DNA of 64,000 nucleotides from NCBI RefSeq assembly GCF_001436375.1, contig NZ_AZGA01000088.1:99464-163463 (forward strand), given 5' to 3'. Both the position numbers and the translations under genes were made by a program. The DNA is from Agrilactobacillus composti DSM 18527 = JCM 14202 (GTDB taxonomy: Bacteria > Bacillota > Bacilli > Lactobacillales > Lactobacillaceae). The notes below the pieces were generated by a model. That model was not told the DNA's origin and ran no database searches. It worked only from the letters and a program-made list of their open reading frames with translations. Shown one piece after another: positions 41,448 through 50,799 of this stretch. Position 1 is the first letter of the stretch. Every line of letters starts with the position of its first letter.

Positions 41448-42446
41448 ATGAAATCCTTAGTTTTAACTGCCAAAGCCCAAATGAAATTAGAAGATACACC
41501 TTTGCCTCAGCTCAAAGGCAACGAAGTTCGGGTACAAATGAAATACGCCGGGATCTGCGGGACTGACAAACACCTATTTAATGGTCAACCCGGCTCTGCA
41601 CAAGCTGTGCCGCCAATTATTCTTGGCCACGAAAACGCCGGTGTCATCACAGAAATCGGTTCGGATGTTCAAAAAGAATTAGCCATAGGTCAACGGGTAT
41701 CAATTGATCCTAACATCCCATGTGGCTACTGTCGCTATTGTCACGAAGGCCGGACCCAATTATGTGAAAATAATTCGGCCATCGGTGTGACCCGCAATGG
41801 TGGCATGGCAGAGTATGTGGATGTGCCCCAGACTAATGTTTATCCAATTCCCGATAATTTAAGCTTGAAGGCCGCAGCCATGGCCGAACCTGTTAGTTGT
41901 GTGGTCCATGGTATCCAGGAACTAGCGATTCAATCTAATTATACAGCTTTAGTCATTGGTGATGGCTTCGTGGGACAATTATTCACGGCATATTTAGCTA
42001 AGTCCGGTCTTGCTAAAGTGGCTGTTTCCGGACACAATCCCGATAAAGTCGCCTTGTTGCATAGTATTGGGGCCGACGAAGTGTTTGATCCGGCTAAGGA
42101 TAATCATGATGAAAAGTTTGATATCGTGGTAGAATGTGTCGGCCTAAAAATGACCCAAGAACAAGCCATCAACAGCGCTGTCAAAGGCGGCCAGGTCCTG
42201 ATGTTTGGCGTGGCAAATCCTGAAGATCAGATTCAAGTCAACTCTTTTGATATCTATGCCAAGGAGCTAACCATCAAGGGTGCTTTTATCAATCCCCATG
42301 CCATGGCGCCAGCGTTAACCTTATTAAGCCGTAAATTCATTGATGTTGAACCTTTAATTACCCATGAATTAACCTTAGAACAAGTCCCAGATGTCTTAGC
42401 GGGCAACATTGATTATAAAATTACCAAGGCAGTCATTAAGTTATAA
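41448..42446 (+). CDS. Zinc-dependent medium-chain alcohol/polyol dehydrogenase
   Basis: A 332-residue MDR-family enzyme. YAGICGTDKHLF provides a catalytic zinc ligand, LGHENAGVI the His-Glu, and CGYCRYCHEGRTQLC the structural zinc cysteines; LVIGDGFVGQ is a Rossmann-like motif. It resembles sorbitol/L-iditol or butanediol dehydrogenases. The substrate is uncertain. RBS AAAGGAACG is weak-moderate. It is followed by a terminator and stands alone beside the integrase repeats. Confidence 0.87.
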   Translation: MKSLVLTAKAQMKLEDTPLPQLKGNEVRVQMKYAGICGTDKHLFNGQPGSAQAVPPIILGHENAGVITEIGSDVQKELAIGQRVSIDPNIPCGYCRYCHEGRTQLCENNSAIGVTRNGGMAEYVDVPQTNVYPIPDNLSLKAAAMAEPVSCVVHGIQELAIQSNYTALVIGDGFVGQLFTAYLAKSGLAKVAVSGHNPDKVALLHSIGADEVFDPAKDNHDEKFDIVVECVGLKMTQEQAINSAVKGGQVLMFGVANPEDQIQVNSFDIYAKELTIKGAFINPHAMAPALTLLSRKFIDVEPLITHELTLEQVPDVLAGNIDYKITKAVIKL

Positions 42447-42480
42447 ATCTCTGCTTTGCTAATACGGCGTATATTGCCAG

Positions 42481-42521
42481 ACAGTCTAAACTAGTTCTCA
42501 TTCAGTTTAGGCTGTTTTTTG
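42481..42521 (+). terminator. Terminator of the MDR dehydrogenase gene
   Basis: The hairpin CAGtCTAAACT/AGTTTAGgCTG is followed by TTTTTT. The rest of the gap to 42785 is AT-rich with a TATAAT at 42678-42683. Confidence 0.85.
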
Positions 42522-42785
42522 TATACTGCCTCAACCAATTTAAGTTTTAGCAAGGTTAAATCTTGAAAAATTTTTAATTATTGTCTCAATTACTGATACC
42601 ATGGTGTAAAAAAGCGCTTCAATAAAGAAATTGATATATAAAAGCGTTATCAAAAAAATAATTACGTTTTTCAAGTGTATAATGAACCCTGTGTATCATT
42701 ATTGAGAATAATTACAAATATAATAATGATCCAGTATCCGATTAACGGATTAATTCAAAACTATTATTTTCGGAAGGTGATTTAA

Positions 42786-43655
42786 TTGGGAATTTTGTTT
42801 GCCCTTATAACAGCCGTATGTTGGGGCAGTATTGGTTTAGTAAGTAATAAGATTGGTGGGACCAACCAACACCAAATTTTGGGGGAAAGTTACGGGATTT
42901 TAATTTTTGCTCTCTTAATGTTTTTTATCAAACAACCTACTATTGATTTAAAGACTACATTTGTGGGCTTAGCTTCTGGTTTCTTCTATTGCTACGGGCA
43001 AAATCAGCAATTCCGTGGTTTTAATGAAGTGGGTGTTTCAGTTGGGTTGCCTTTATCAACCGCGGCACAATTGATCATTACTACGCTAGCTGGCGCCTTT
43101 ATTTTCCATGAATGGGTCAACGCCCATGATTACACCTTTGGCTTTATCGCCCTGGCTGTTTTAATCATCGGCGCCTATTATACTTCTAAAAAAGAAAAGG
43201 GGCCCAGTCAAGAACCCGTCGCTACCAAAAGCCCAGTGGTAGGCTATATTGCCATTCTGTTGTCTGGGGTTGGGATCTCCCTTTATTCCATTACTACCAA
43301 GGCCTTTGCTGTAGATGCCTTTGCCATTCTTTTACCCCAAGCCTTCGGTGCTTTGATTGAAGCCTTTGCTGCTTCCAGCTCTTTATCTGGGAAACAAATG
43401 CGCAGTCGCTTCACTTATTTCAACGTTATCGTGGGTCTAATGTGGGCCTTAGGTAATTTATTTTACCAACTGGCCATTGCTCAGATCGGGTTAGCTATTA
43501 GTTTTGCCTTATCGCAAATGGGTATCATCATTTCAACGCTAGGTGGTATTTTCATACTGCACGAACACAAAACTAAAAAAGAGCTACGTTTTACGATCTT
43601 AGGTTGTGTCTTGGTCATTGCCGGTGGTGTGCTCTTAGGTGTCATGAAAGCTTAA
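42786..43655 (+). CDS. GRP-family glucose/ribose porter (GlcU/RbsU-like)
   Basis: A 289-residue membrane protein with ten predicted helices. GILFALITAVCWGSIGLVSNKIGG at the N-terminus and FYQLAIAQIGLAISFALSQMGIIISTLGGIFILHEHKTKKEL near the end are typical of sugar uptake proteins of the drug/metabolite transporter superfamily. It likely imports a sugar with H+; the specificity is open. TTG start with AAGGTG upstream. The following gene begins 18 bases later. Confidence 0.85.
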   Translation: MGILFALITAVCWGSIGLVSNKIGGTNQHQILGESYGILIFALLMFFIKQPTIDLKTTFVGLASGFFYCYGQNQQFRGFNEVGVSVGLPLSTAAQLIITTLAGAFIFHEWVNAHDYTFGFIALAVLIIGAYYTSKKEKGPSQEPVATKSPVVGYIAILLSGVGISLYSITTKAFAVDAFAILLPQAFGALIEAFAASSSLSGKQMRSRFTYFNVIVGLMWALGNLFYQLAIAQIGLAISFALSQMGIIISTLGGIFILHEHKTKKELRFTILGCVLVIAGGVLLGVMKA

Positions 43656-43673
43656 GGAAAGGTGGAAAAGTCT

Positions 43674-44324
43674 ATGGATGAACATAAAATTAATTTAGCA
43701 ACTGCCAGAACATTTTTAAAACATCATCAAGGCGCTAAAATCAGCGTCAATTTAACTTGGCTGATCCTTGGCTTGGCCACAGCTTTTGCCATTGCAGATC
43801 AAGTTTTGCTCAATTACAAACATATCCGATTAAATAACACAATTATCTCTAGCATCTTTATTGCCGCAATCGTCATCGTTGTCGCTGTGGCTGCCTATTA
43901 TTTGATCATAGAAATGAAGGATTTAAAAAATATTTCCGATTTATTTTCCGTGGAAAATGCTAGAAAAAGTATTAAAGCGTCAGATGAAATTCAATCGGTG
44001 ACCGATGCTGGTAAAAAATATATTGTCCGTTCCAAGGCTTCAACCTTGGCCCTGGACAAAAAGTTCACTGGTATTTCAGTATCAGATGATTACAAACACT
44101 CCTATTATGAGCAAGAAATCATCTACTTCGATAAAGCAAAATTTGCCAAGAATTTTGCCGGTAGTCAAATTGACCCAACACATTTCCTAAATGCCTTGCC
44201 AGATGATTATTACGCGGCTTTGACGAATGTGGATCAACAAGTAAACACACTGTATCTAACGGAGAAAAATTACTCCGATTTAGTGGCTAGTGGCCGTGAT
44301 TTTGTCGCCCTACCCAGTGATTGA
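43674..44324 (+). CDS. Unknown two-helix membrane protein
   Basis: Not recognised. The 216-residue protein has two hydrophobic helices (LTWLILGLATAFAIADQVLL and ISSIFIAAIVIVVAVAAYYLII) and a C-terminal soluble domain of about 140 residues rich in Lys, Asp and Tyr. ATG 43674 is preferred, as the upstream GTG lies inside the AGGAAAGGTGG site. It is co-transcribed with the GRP sugar porter and ends before a terminator, so it may be an accessory of it. Confidence 0.65.
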   Translation: MDEHKINLATARTFLKHHQGAKISVNLTWLILGLATAFAIADQVLLNYKHIRLNNTIISSIFIAAIVIVVAVAAYYLIIEMKDLKNISDLFSVENARKSIKASDEIQSVTDAGKKYIVRSKASTLALDKKFTGISVSDDYKHSYYEQEIIYFDKAKFAKNFAGSQIDPTHFLNALPDDYYAALTNVDQQVNTLYLTEKNYSDLVASGRDFVALPSD

Positions 44325-44345
44325 TTTTTAAGTTGTACACAATTC

Positions 44346-44395
44346 AAAACAGTGCTTAAGCCTTCCAAAAAAACGGCCTAAACACTGTTTTTTTA
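44346..44395 (+). terminator. Terminator of the sugar-porter operon
   Basis: The hairpin AACAGTG-TTA-GCC / GGC-TAA-CACTGTT is followed by TTTTTT. Confidence 0.85.
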
Positions 44396-44482
44396 TCAAA
44401 AATGATCCACACTAGATCTCTTGGGATAATTTTGATTTCAGTAAGCCCCTGGTACTGCCAAATAATTTGGAGGTGCTTTGCC

Positions 44483-45040
44483 TTGTCCTATCTAACCAAG
44501 CAAAGAATTGCGACAGCTGCTAAACAACTGATCAGCCATCAAGAAATTTCAAAAATCAGCGTCACTCAAATCATGCAAATGGCCAATTTACGCCGGCAGA
44601 CATTTTATGATAATTTCGTAGATAAATACGATCTAATCACTTGGCTTTATAATGATGAGATATCACAAATCATTCATGCCAACATTAATTTTCAACATTG
44701 GGCGCAAATCATTTCAGAACTGTGTCTATATTTTGATCATAATCGCCATTTTTATCGCCAAGTCTTTGACAATCATGATCAAAATGCGCCAGAGTATGCC
44801 ATTGCTATGCATATTGAAGTACTGACCACGGCAATCATCACTGACTTGGTTCACCACGCCCAGATTAAGCTAACAACCGATTATCAGCTGTTCTTGACAA
44901 CATTCTTATCAAGTGCAGTCACCCACGAAATTAATTCTTGGCTACGCACAGCAACACCTAGAAGTGCTGTACAAGAGACTGATTTTCTCCAGCAAGCCGT
45001 GCAAGATATGGCTAACGGTTTGCTGGCCCGTCGTCAGTAG
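44483..45040 (+). CDS. TetR/AcrR-family regulator (DhaS-like)
   Basis: A 185-residue regulator with N-terminal TKQRIATAAKQLISHQEISKISVTQIMQMANLRRQTFYDNFVDKYDLI helix-turn-helix. TTG 44483 with GGAGGTG 7 bases upstream is chosen over a longer reading that lacks a site. The C-terminal domain resembles the DhaS-type TetR_C group. The next gene, an iron alcohol dehydrogenase of 1,3-propanediol type, is a plausible target. Confidence 0.85.
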   Translation: MSYLTKQRIATAAKQLISHQEISKISVTQIMQMANLRRQTFYDNFVDKYDLITWLYNDEISQIIHANINFQHWAQIISELCLYFDHNRHFYRQVFDNHDQNAPEYAIAMHIEVLTTAIITDLVHHAQIKLTTDYQLFLTTFLSSAVTHEINSWLRTATPRSAVQETDFLQQAVQDMANGLLARRQ

Positions 45041-45261
45041 GCCGGCCCAAGCTACAAAATTTTATTGAAGATCCATTCACAAATATCACCACTTGTAAAG
45101 CGTTCAAATTTAACAATTTGTCCGCTTGTTAGTTGGCGATTTCAGGGTATGATTTAACTGTAATTTAGTTTATGACAGAAAGGCTTTTCAACCCCATACT
45201 GAGCTTGAGCACCCTATCTGTGATTTGTTTTTCAAAAAATATTATAAAGAGGCTATTAATC

Positions 45262-46431
45262 ATGAAAACAAATTTTGATTTTTTAATGCCAAGTGTTAAC
45301 TTTTTCGGCCCCAATGTCATCGAAAAAATTGGTGCCCGGGCCAAGATGCTAAATATGACTCGGCCCTTAGTGGTCACCGATAAGTTTTTGGAGGGATTAC
45401 ATAACGGTGCCGTCGAACAGACCCTGGCTTCTCTAAAAGCAGCTGGTGTAGCTTATGCGATTTACGACGGGGTTGAGCCTAATCCTAAAATCCACAATAT
45501 CCAAGCGGCCAAAGCCCTTTATCAACAGGAAAAATGTGATGGCATCATCACTGTTGGCGGCGGCTCGGCCCATGACACCGGCAAGGGCACCGGGATTATT
45601 TTGACCAATGGCGACGACATCACCAAATTAGCTGGTATTGAAACCCTATCCAACGCCCTCCCCCCATTGATTGCTGTCAATACGACAGCCGGGACGGGGT
45701 CTGAATTGACCCGTCATTGTGTCATTACCAATGAAAAGACCCGCTTGAAATTTGTTGTGGTTTCTTGGCGCAATATTCCCCTGGTCTCCTTCAATGACCC
45801 GATGTTGATGCTAGACGTGCCTAAGGGCTTAACGGCAGCCACAGGGATGGATGCCTTTGTCCAAGCCATTGAACCATATGTGTCCACCAATCGCAATGCT
45901 ATTACAGATAGCCAATGTATTCAAGCCATCAAACTCATTGAAGGCAGTCTTCGAGAAGCCGTTGCCAACGGGCATAATATTGAAGCTCGTACGAAGATGG
46001 TGGAAGCTGAAATGCTAGCCGGCATGGCCTTTAACAATGCCGATTTAGGTTACGTTCATGCCATGGCTCACCAATTGGGCGGGCAATACGACGCGCCTCA
46101 TGGGGTCTGCTGTGCGCTCTTATTACCCACCGTTGAAGAATATAATATCATTGCTGCCCCAGAACGGTTTGCTCAATTGGCGGAGATCATGGGCGAAAAC
46201 ACCCAAGGTCTGTCCACAAGAGACGCCGCTGAACTAGCCATCAAGGCCATGCGTCAAATGTCTGAAGATGTGGGCATTCCTAAGAGCATTAAAGCAATTG
46301 GGGCTAAGCCTGAAGACTTCCCATTAATGGCCGAGAATGCCCTCAAGGACGGGAACGCCTTCTCTAATCCCCGTAAAGGCACCAAGGAAGAAATCATCCA
46401 ATTGTTCCAAGCAGCCTATGATGCCGACTAA
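45262..46431 (+). CDS. Iron-containing alcohol dehydrogenase (1,3-propanediol dehydrogenase-like)
   Basis: A 389-residue group III alcohol dehydrogenase. GGGSAHDTGKG binds NAD; metal ligands are in GMDAFVQAIE (Asp), LGYVHAMAHQLGG (two His) and YDAPHGVCCALLLP (His). It resembles DhaT, which reduces 3-hydroxypropanal. Other short-chain aldehydes are possible. ATG 45262 with AGAGG upstream gives the normal length; a longer reading lacks a site. A terminator follows. Confidence 0.92.
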   Translation: MKTNFDFLMPSVNFFGPNVIEKIGARAKMLNMTRPLVVTDKFLEGLHNGAVEQTLASLKAAGVAYAIYDGVEPNPKIHNIQAAKALYQQEKCDGIITVGGGSAHDTGKGTGIILTNGDDITKLAGIETLSNALPPLIAVNTTAGTGSELTRHCVITNEKTRLKFVVVSWRNIPLVSFNDPMLMLDVPKGLTAATGMDAFVQAIEPYVSTNRNAITDSQCIQAIKLIEGSLREAVANGHNIEARTKMVEAEMLAGMAFNNADLGYVHAMAHQLGGQYDAPHGVCCALLLPTVEEYNIIAAPERFAQLAEIMGENTQGLSTRDAAELAIKAMRQMSEDVGIPKSIKAIGAKPEDFPLMAENALKDGNAFSNPRKGTKEEIIQLFQAAYDAD

Positions 46432-46451
46432 AATTTAATTATGAGTTTAAC

Positions 46452-46496
46452 AATCGAGCCAACGGTGTTTTTTGCCACTGTTAGCTCGATTTTTTA
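46452..46496 (+). terminator. Terminator of the iron alcohol dehydrogenase gene
   Basis: The hairpin AATCGAGCcAAC / GTTaGCTCGATT is followed by TTTTT. Confidence 0.88.
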
Positions 46497-46642
46497 GTGC
46501 TCAGCAGCACCCAAACACGTTTAATAAAATAATAGTTGATCAATGATGTTCTAATAGCTGTCTAACCTGATTATCCCTCTACCCTTGCTTGCGTTACAAT
46601 GGAACTGTTATTATTTTATTTATCATTGGGAGGCAATTTGTT

Positions 46643-48025
46643 TTGAAACACTTTTTTGCATTAAAACGTCCGACACCGCTGGGCTTAGGGGTGACCAAAG
46701 AACGCCAATTGTGGTTCAAAGAATTTATCAAGGCGTTTATGGTGGTATTCTTAGTTTATTTTTGCATGTATCTCATTCGTAACAACTTATCTGCAGCTCA
46801 GCCATTGTTGGTGCAGCAAAATGGTATCTCAACCACGGCCTTGGGATGGATCGGCTATGGTTTCTCCTTAGCCTATGGTATTGGTAAGACCGTCTTAGGT
46901 TATGTGGTTGATGGTAAAAATACCAAGCGTTTTATGTCTTTTCTCTTGATGTTAGGGGCATTGATGACCTTGATCATTGGGATTTTATTCTTGATGGATA
47001 AAGCGCCAGTTGGTTTAATATTAGTATTATGGTCCTTAAATGGCCTGTTCCAGTCTCCTGGTGGTTCTGCTTCCCTCTCGACAATTTCCCGGTGGACCAC
47101 GACAACTTCTCGCGGCAAATACATTGGGATTTGGAACATCTCCCACGAACTCGGCGGTGCCGTGGCGGGGATCATTGCTCTTTGGGGGGCAAATCACCTA
47201 TTTGCCGGCCATGTAGGTGGGATGTTCATCTTTCCGGCAATTATTGGTTTGCTTGTCGGTTGTTGGGGCTTATTTTTTGGTGCCGATGATCCCAAGGAAT
47301 TAGGCTGGGATGCCAGCGAAGTTATTTTTGATGAAAAGATTCCAGAAGCTGACTTAGCCGCTAGCACCATGTCCAAATGGACGATCTTTAAGACATTTGT
47401 CATGAAGAGCCCTTGGGTTTGGTTATTGTGTATTGCCAATGTCTTTGTCTATGTAGTGCGTATCGGCATTGTCAACTGGGCCCCACTTTATACCGTGCAA
47501 CAATTGCACTTCACCATCGCCCAAGGTGCCAATACCCTTTTGTTATTTCAATTAGGTGGTATCTTAGGCAGTGTCGTTTGGGGCTGGTTTTCAGATGTCT
47601 TAAAGGGACGCCGGGCGGTGGTTTCCATCATTTGTTTGATTTTAACAGCTTTTGTGGTCTTAGGTTACCGGTATGGTACGACGCCGTTGATGATCAATAC
47701 GGCCCTATTTGGCTTAGGCATGTTGATTTATGGGCCCCAGCTATTGATCGGCGTTTCTGTGATCAGTTTTGTCCCTAAAACTGCCTTAAATGTTTCTGAT
47801 GGGTTAACGGGCACGTTTGCTTATATCTTTGGGGATCTCATGGCCCAAGTTGGTTTTGCGGCCATTGCGGATCCTAAAAAGAATGGTCTTATGATTTTTG
47901 GCCATTTATTACACGGTTGGCAAGATACATTTATTGTCTTCTATATTGCGGTTATCCTGAGTATCCTTGTTTTAGCCATTGTGGCCATTGGCGAGGAAAA
48001 ACGGATCAAAGCCCAATTTGATTAA
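46643..48025 (+). CDS. OPA-family phosphate ester antiporter (GlpT/UhpT-like)
   Basis: A 460-residue, 12-helix organophosphate:phosphate antiporter. YFCMYLIRNNLSAAQPLLVQQ near the N-terminus and SPGGSASLSTISRWTTTTSRGKYIGIWNISHELGGA are family hallmarks. It likely takes up glycerol-3-phosphate or hexose-6-phosphate. TTG 46643 with GGGAGG 9 bases upstream is used; the longer in-frame reading lacks a site. The sequence TTGGGAGG (46626-46633) pairs for 8 bases with the loop of the small RNAs at 39-40 kb. Confidence 0.87.
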   Translation: MKHFFALKRPTPLGLGVTKERQLWFKEFIKAFMVVFLVYFCMYLIRNNLSAAQPLLVQQNGISTTALGWIGYGFSLAYGIGKTVLGYVVDGKNTKRFMSFLLMLGALMTLIIGILFLMDKAPVGLILVLWSLNGLFQSPGGSASLSTISRWTTTTSRGKYIGIWNISHELGGAVAGIIALWGANHLFAGHVGGMFIFPAIIGLLVGCWGLFFGADDPKELGWDASEVIFDEKIPEADLAASTMSKWTIFKTFVMKSPWVWLLCIANVFVYVVRIGIVNWAPLYTVQQLHFTIAQGANTLLLFQLGGILGSVVWGWFSDVLKGRRAVVSIICLILTAFVVLGYRYGTTPLMINTALFGLGMLIYGPQLLIGVSVISFVPKTALNVSDGLTGTFAYIFGDLMAQVGFAAIADPKKNGLMIFGHLLHGWQDTFIVFYIAVILSILVLAIVAIGEEKRIKAQFD

Positions 48026-48042
48026 CGGACTTATCCCATACA

Positions 48043-48085
48043 AAGGGCGCTAAAGTTGTCAAAACACAACTTTAGCGCCCTTTTA
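48043..48085. terminator. Bidirectional terminator
   Basis: A perfect 17-bp inverted repeat (AAGGGCGCTAAAGTTGT and complement; 48043-48059, 48066-48082) with T-run separates converging genes. Confidence 0.9.
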
Positions 48086-48097
48086 GTAACGATAATA

Positions 48098-49795
48098 TTA
48101 ACTGAACATCTTTTTAGTAGCGGCTAACAAAGTCTTAGGATCCTTATCATACCGCGGTGTGTCTACCAAGTGGGACATTGGAATACCAGCAAAATGATAG
48201 GCAGCGATCTCGCCAGACCGCACGGCACTTTGTTCGGTGAAGACCATTTGGAAAGGTTGTTCGGCAAATTCACCAGTAAAGGCCAAATTTGTCGAATGTT
48301 CTGGGATCACTTTTGGCCGATCAACTTTGGCGCGGTTATTAAAGAGGGCTGAGGCGTAAGGCATATATACTGGAATGTTATTGATAATACTAGCCAGTAT
48401 TTCTGCTTTTTTGGTCTTAATATTGACCGGTCCTGGGTCAACTTTTGACAATTGGCCAATTAATTCTTCAGCCATTTCTTTCCCAGTCATTTCAATATAG
48501 GGTTTGTCCACGAACTCACCCCGACGTCTTGGATATAAGAAGTAGCCCCAAATGACCGTTTCATTTGGTTTTTGGGTAGTAAAATGCGGTTGATGGTGCA
48601 CCACGATAGACATATTCACATCTTTGTAGCCTAAATCGGTGATCGGTGTGGTGGATAGGAATGAATTCAAGGCATTACCTGGCACTTGCGTGGTAATCCG
48701 AGTAATTTCATTAAGCAACAAGTGATCTTTGGTGGTCAACGTAAAGCTGACCCACTCACTGGCGTCACGGTCAGCAAAGAACTTATCGGGATTGCCTAAG
48801 TTATAAAAGCGCTCGGTGGCTTTCTTCCAAAGGCCAGCCGCTGCCCCATAATCCATATTTTCGGCTGCAGGTGTGTCATAGTCCCCTAAGGTAGCAGAAT
48901 CGGTGATTGAACCATTGGTGAAGAACACCGCTGTGTCCTCATCCACCGGTACTACCGCTTCTTCACCCGTCTCGGTGTTGGTCATCTTCAAACCAGTGAC
49001 CGTAATTTCATCTTGCATTTCGGAATTTTTAAAGGTCCAGTCGGTGACCCGGCGATTTAAAATAATTTGACAATTCTGGGCTTTTAAGTAATCAATCAAA
49101 GGCAGCATGATACTTTCATATTGGTTATAACGGGTCCGATTGACCCCAACTAAGTGTTCAATTTGGGTGAATTCATAAATCATCTGATGCATGTAACGCC
49201 GCAACTCTTGGGCAGAGCTCTTGGTGCGAAAGGCAAAAGTTGTTTCCCACATATACCAGAAATTAGTTTGGAAGATATGGGGATCATCTTGGAAATAGTC
49301 GGCAATAGAGACATTATCCAGTTGTTCTTCTTGGCTATCTGGCATTAATACTAATTTGCTTAAAAGCATGCGATCCTTGTTGTTCAGACCTAAATGCCCA
49401 CCATTGATGATCCCCACGCCGCCTTCAAGTAAGCGAGCTTTATCAAACGTGCGATGTTTCGCATCAAAGTCTCGGGTATCTTCAGAGGCCGTCATACCAG
49501 GTTCTGTAACCGAAGGAACGCGGTCTAATAGATCCATCAGATCCACATAAGTCCGGTAGTTCAACATCCGACCACCCCGGGCTACATAACCTTTGGTATT
49601 TGCCATAGGATGATTCTTGTTCCAGTATTCATCACCCACGGTATCCGTTGGTGCCCCGTCGTTAGCGCCATGGTCATCTAGGCCATAGAAAGTAATTTGA
49701 TCACCTTGCCAGTGACCTTCTTGAATTAAATAAACCGCTGCTGCCATGTTCGACAGACCAGCACCAATCATGATTGCTTTATGTTTTACCATCAT
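48098..49795 (-). CDS. ohyA: Oleate hydratase (MCRA family)
   Basis: A 565-residue FAD enzyme that hydrates unsaturated fatty acids to 10-hydroxy acids. IMIGAGLSNMAAAVYLI is the FAD-binding motif; NYRTYVDLMDLLDRVPS, GGRMLNYR and the FHTTxK-like FWYMWETTFAFRTKSSAQELRRYMHQ region are typical of the myosin-cross-reactive antigen family. It detoxifies free fatty acids. It lies downstream of a 46-residue membrane protein with divergent TetR, a likely fatty-acid-responsive unit. Confidence 0.95.
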   Translation of the reverse strand: MMVKHKAIMIGAGLSNMAAAVYLIQEGHWQGDQITFYGLDDHGANDGAPTDTVGDEYWNKNHPMANTKGYVARGGRMLNYRTYVDLMDLLDRVPSVTEPGMTASEDTRDFDAKHRTFDKARLLEGGVGIINGGHLGLNNKDRMLLSKLVLMPDSQEEQLDNVSIADYFQDDPHIFQTNFWYMWETTFAFRTKSSAQELRRYMHQMIYEFTQIEHLVGVNRTRYNQYESIMLPLIDYLKAQNCQIILNRRVTDWTFKNSEMQDEITVTGLKMTNTETGEEAVVPVDEDTAVFFTNGSITDSATLGDYDTPAAENMDYGAAAGLWKKATERFYNLGNPDKFFADRDASEWVSFTLTTKDHLLLNEITRITTQVPGNALNSFLSTTPITDLGYKDVNMSIVVHHQPHFTTQKPNETVIWGYFLYPRRRGEFVDKPYIEMTGKEMAEELIGQLSKVDPGPVNIKTKKAEILASIINNIPVYMPYASALFNNRAKVDRPKVIPEHSTNLAFTGEFAEQPFQMVFTEQSAVRSGEIAAYHFAGIPMSHLVDTPRYDKDPKTLLAATKKMFS

Positions 49796-49810
49796 TACAT
49801 CTCCAATGTG

Positions 49811-49951
49811 TTAGTCGTCAGCCTGATTTGCTTCAAATTCATCGTAGGCTGAATAATCATCTTTAAAGAAACCTGTTTTTTTAAGGAAACAATACGTGCC
49901 CATCAATGCTGCTGCGACACCTAAGCTAATCGATAAAGTTTTATGCTTCAT
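49811..49951 (-). CDS. Small 46-residue membrane protein upstream of ohyA
   Basis: ATG 49951 follows GGAGGTG, stop TAA at 49811. It has one hydrophobic helix (LSISLGVAAALMGTYCFL) and an acidic tail (DDYSAYDEFEANQADD). It ends 15 bases before ohyA, so it is co-transcribed. I do not recognise it; the membrane anchor may localise or assist fatty-acid handling, which is speculation. Confidence 0.72.
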   Translation of the reverse strand: MKHKTLSISLGVAAALMGTYCFLKKTGFFKDDYSAYDEFEANQADD

Positions 49952-49992
49952 AATCGTGGCACCTCCATGTGCTATTTAACTTGTTGACAACT

Positions 49993-50037
49993 CTTATCAT
50001 AAACGTTCCAAAGGGAATTTAAATAAACAATATATTG
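49993..50037 (-). promoter_or_regulatory. ohyA-operon promoter with palindrome
   Basis: On the minus strand TTTAAA, 17 bases, TATGAT (near 50000-49995) is a possible promoter. The palindrome CAATATATTG (50028-50037), flanked by AAA/CTTTTGTTT, lies between the divergent genes and is a natural TetR operator candidate. Confidence 0.4.
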
Positions 50038-50104
50038 CTTTTGTTTAAATATACACCTCTTGGTCATGGTAAACTATAAGTACCTTATTAAAGGAGGGTG
50101 CCTT

Positions 50105-50671
50105 ATGTCTGATCATTCCACCAAGCGGGTGTTGGCTGATGCCCTGAAAGCACTCATGCAGACCACCAGTTTAGACCATATCACCATTAATCGTTTAGCT
50201 GATAAAGCCCATATTAATCGCAATACATTTTATTATCATTTTTCTGATATCAGTGCTTTGTTGCAATGGACCTATGAGCAAGATATCATTTCACAAGTTG
50301 ATCCTCTGACCAATATTGACCACTGGCAGGAAGCCTATAAACGCATCATGGCCTACATCACTGACAATCAAAACTTTTGCTTGCAGACTTTTCATTCGTT
50401 GAGTCGCAGTATTTTGGATGACTTTTTATTTCAAGTGGCCCAAAACATGGTGGATCAAGTGGTTTTAAGCATCGATGCTTCGATTTCAAAACGTTTGCGG
50501 GATGATATTGACAATTTCTTTGGCTGGGCGATCGCCGCACAATTTATTCAATGGTTGGTGTCCGATATCAAAGAGTCGCCGGAAAGCATGATTCAGCGGG
50601 CCGAAATAATGCTTTCTGGCACCTTGGAGCATGTGATCACCAATGGCCAAGCCCGGCCCTTTACAGGGTAG
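50105..50671 (+). CDS. TetR-family regulator divergent from ohyA
   Basis: A 188-residue regulator: STKRVLADALKALMQTTSLDHITINRLADKAHINRNTFYYHFSDISALLQWTYEQD is the helix-turn-helix domain. ATG 50105 with AAAGGAGGGTG is preferred. Its divergent position suggests control of the small membrane protein and oleate hydratase operon, probably released by fatty acids. The ligand is inferred. Confidence 0.85.
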   Translation: MSDHSTKRVLADALKALMQTTSLDHITINRLADKAHINRNTFYYHFSDISALLQWTYEQDIISQVDPLTNIDHWQEAYKRIMAYITDNQNFCLQTFHSLSRSILDDFLFQVAQNMVDQVVLSIDASISKRLRDDIDNFFGWAIAAQFIQWLVSDIKESPESMIQRAEIMLSGTLEHVITNGQARPFTG

Positions 50672-50799
50672 TTTATCGCTTTGCTGGTGGATGGGGGATG
50701 ATTCAATTACTAGTAGGCACATTACTAGACGAGCAACATCAGTTTGGGGTAAATTTATTAAAGTTCTAAAATTAATGATATAATTTAGAGGAAAATGGG

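Noticed and set aside
45172-45261. N-terminal extension of the iron alcohol dehydrogenase
   Set aside because: The family starts at MKTNFDFLMP, and AGAGG precedes ATG 45262. The same reasoning removed long starts at 46589, 37815, 44402, 23782 and 56539.
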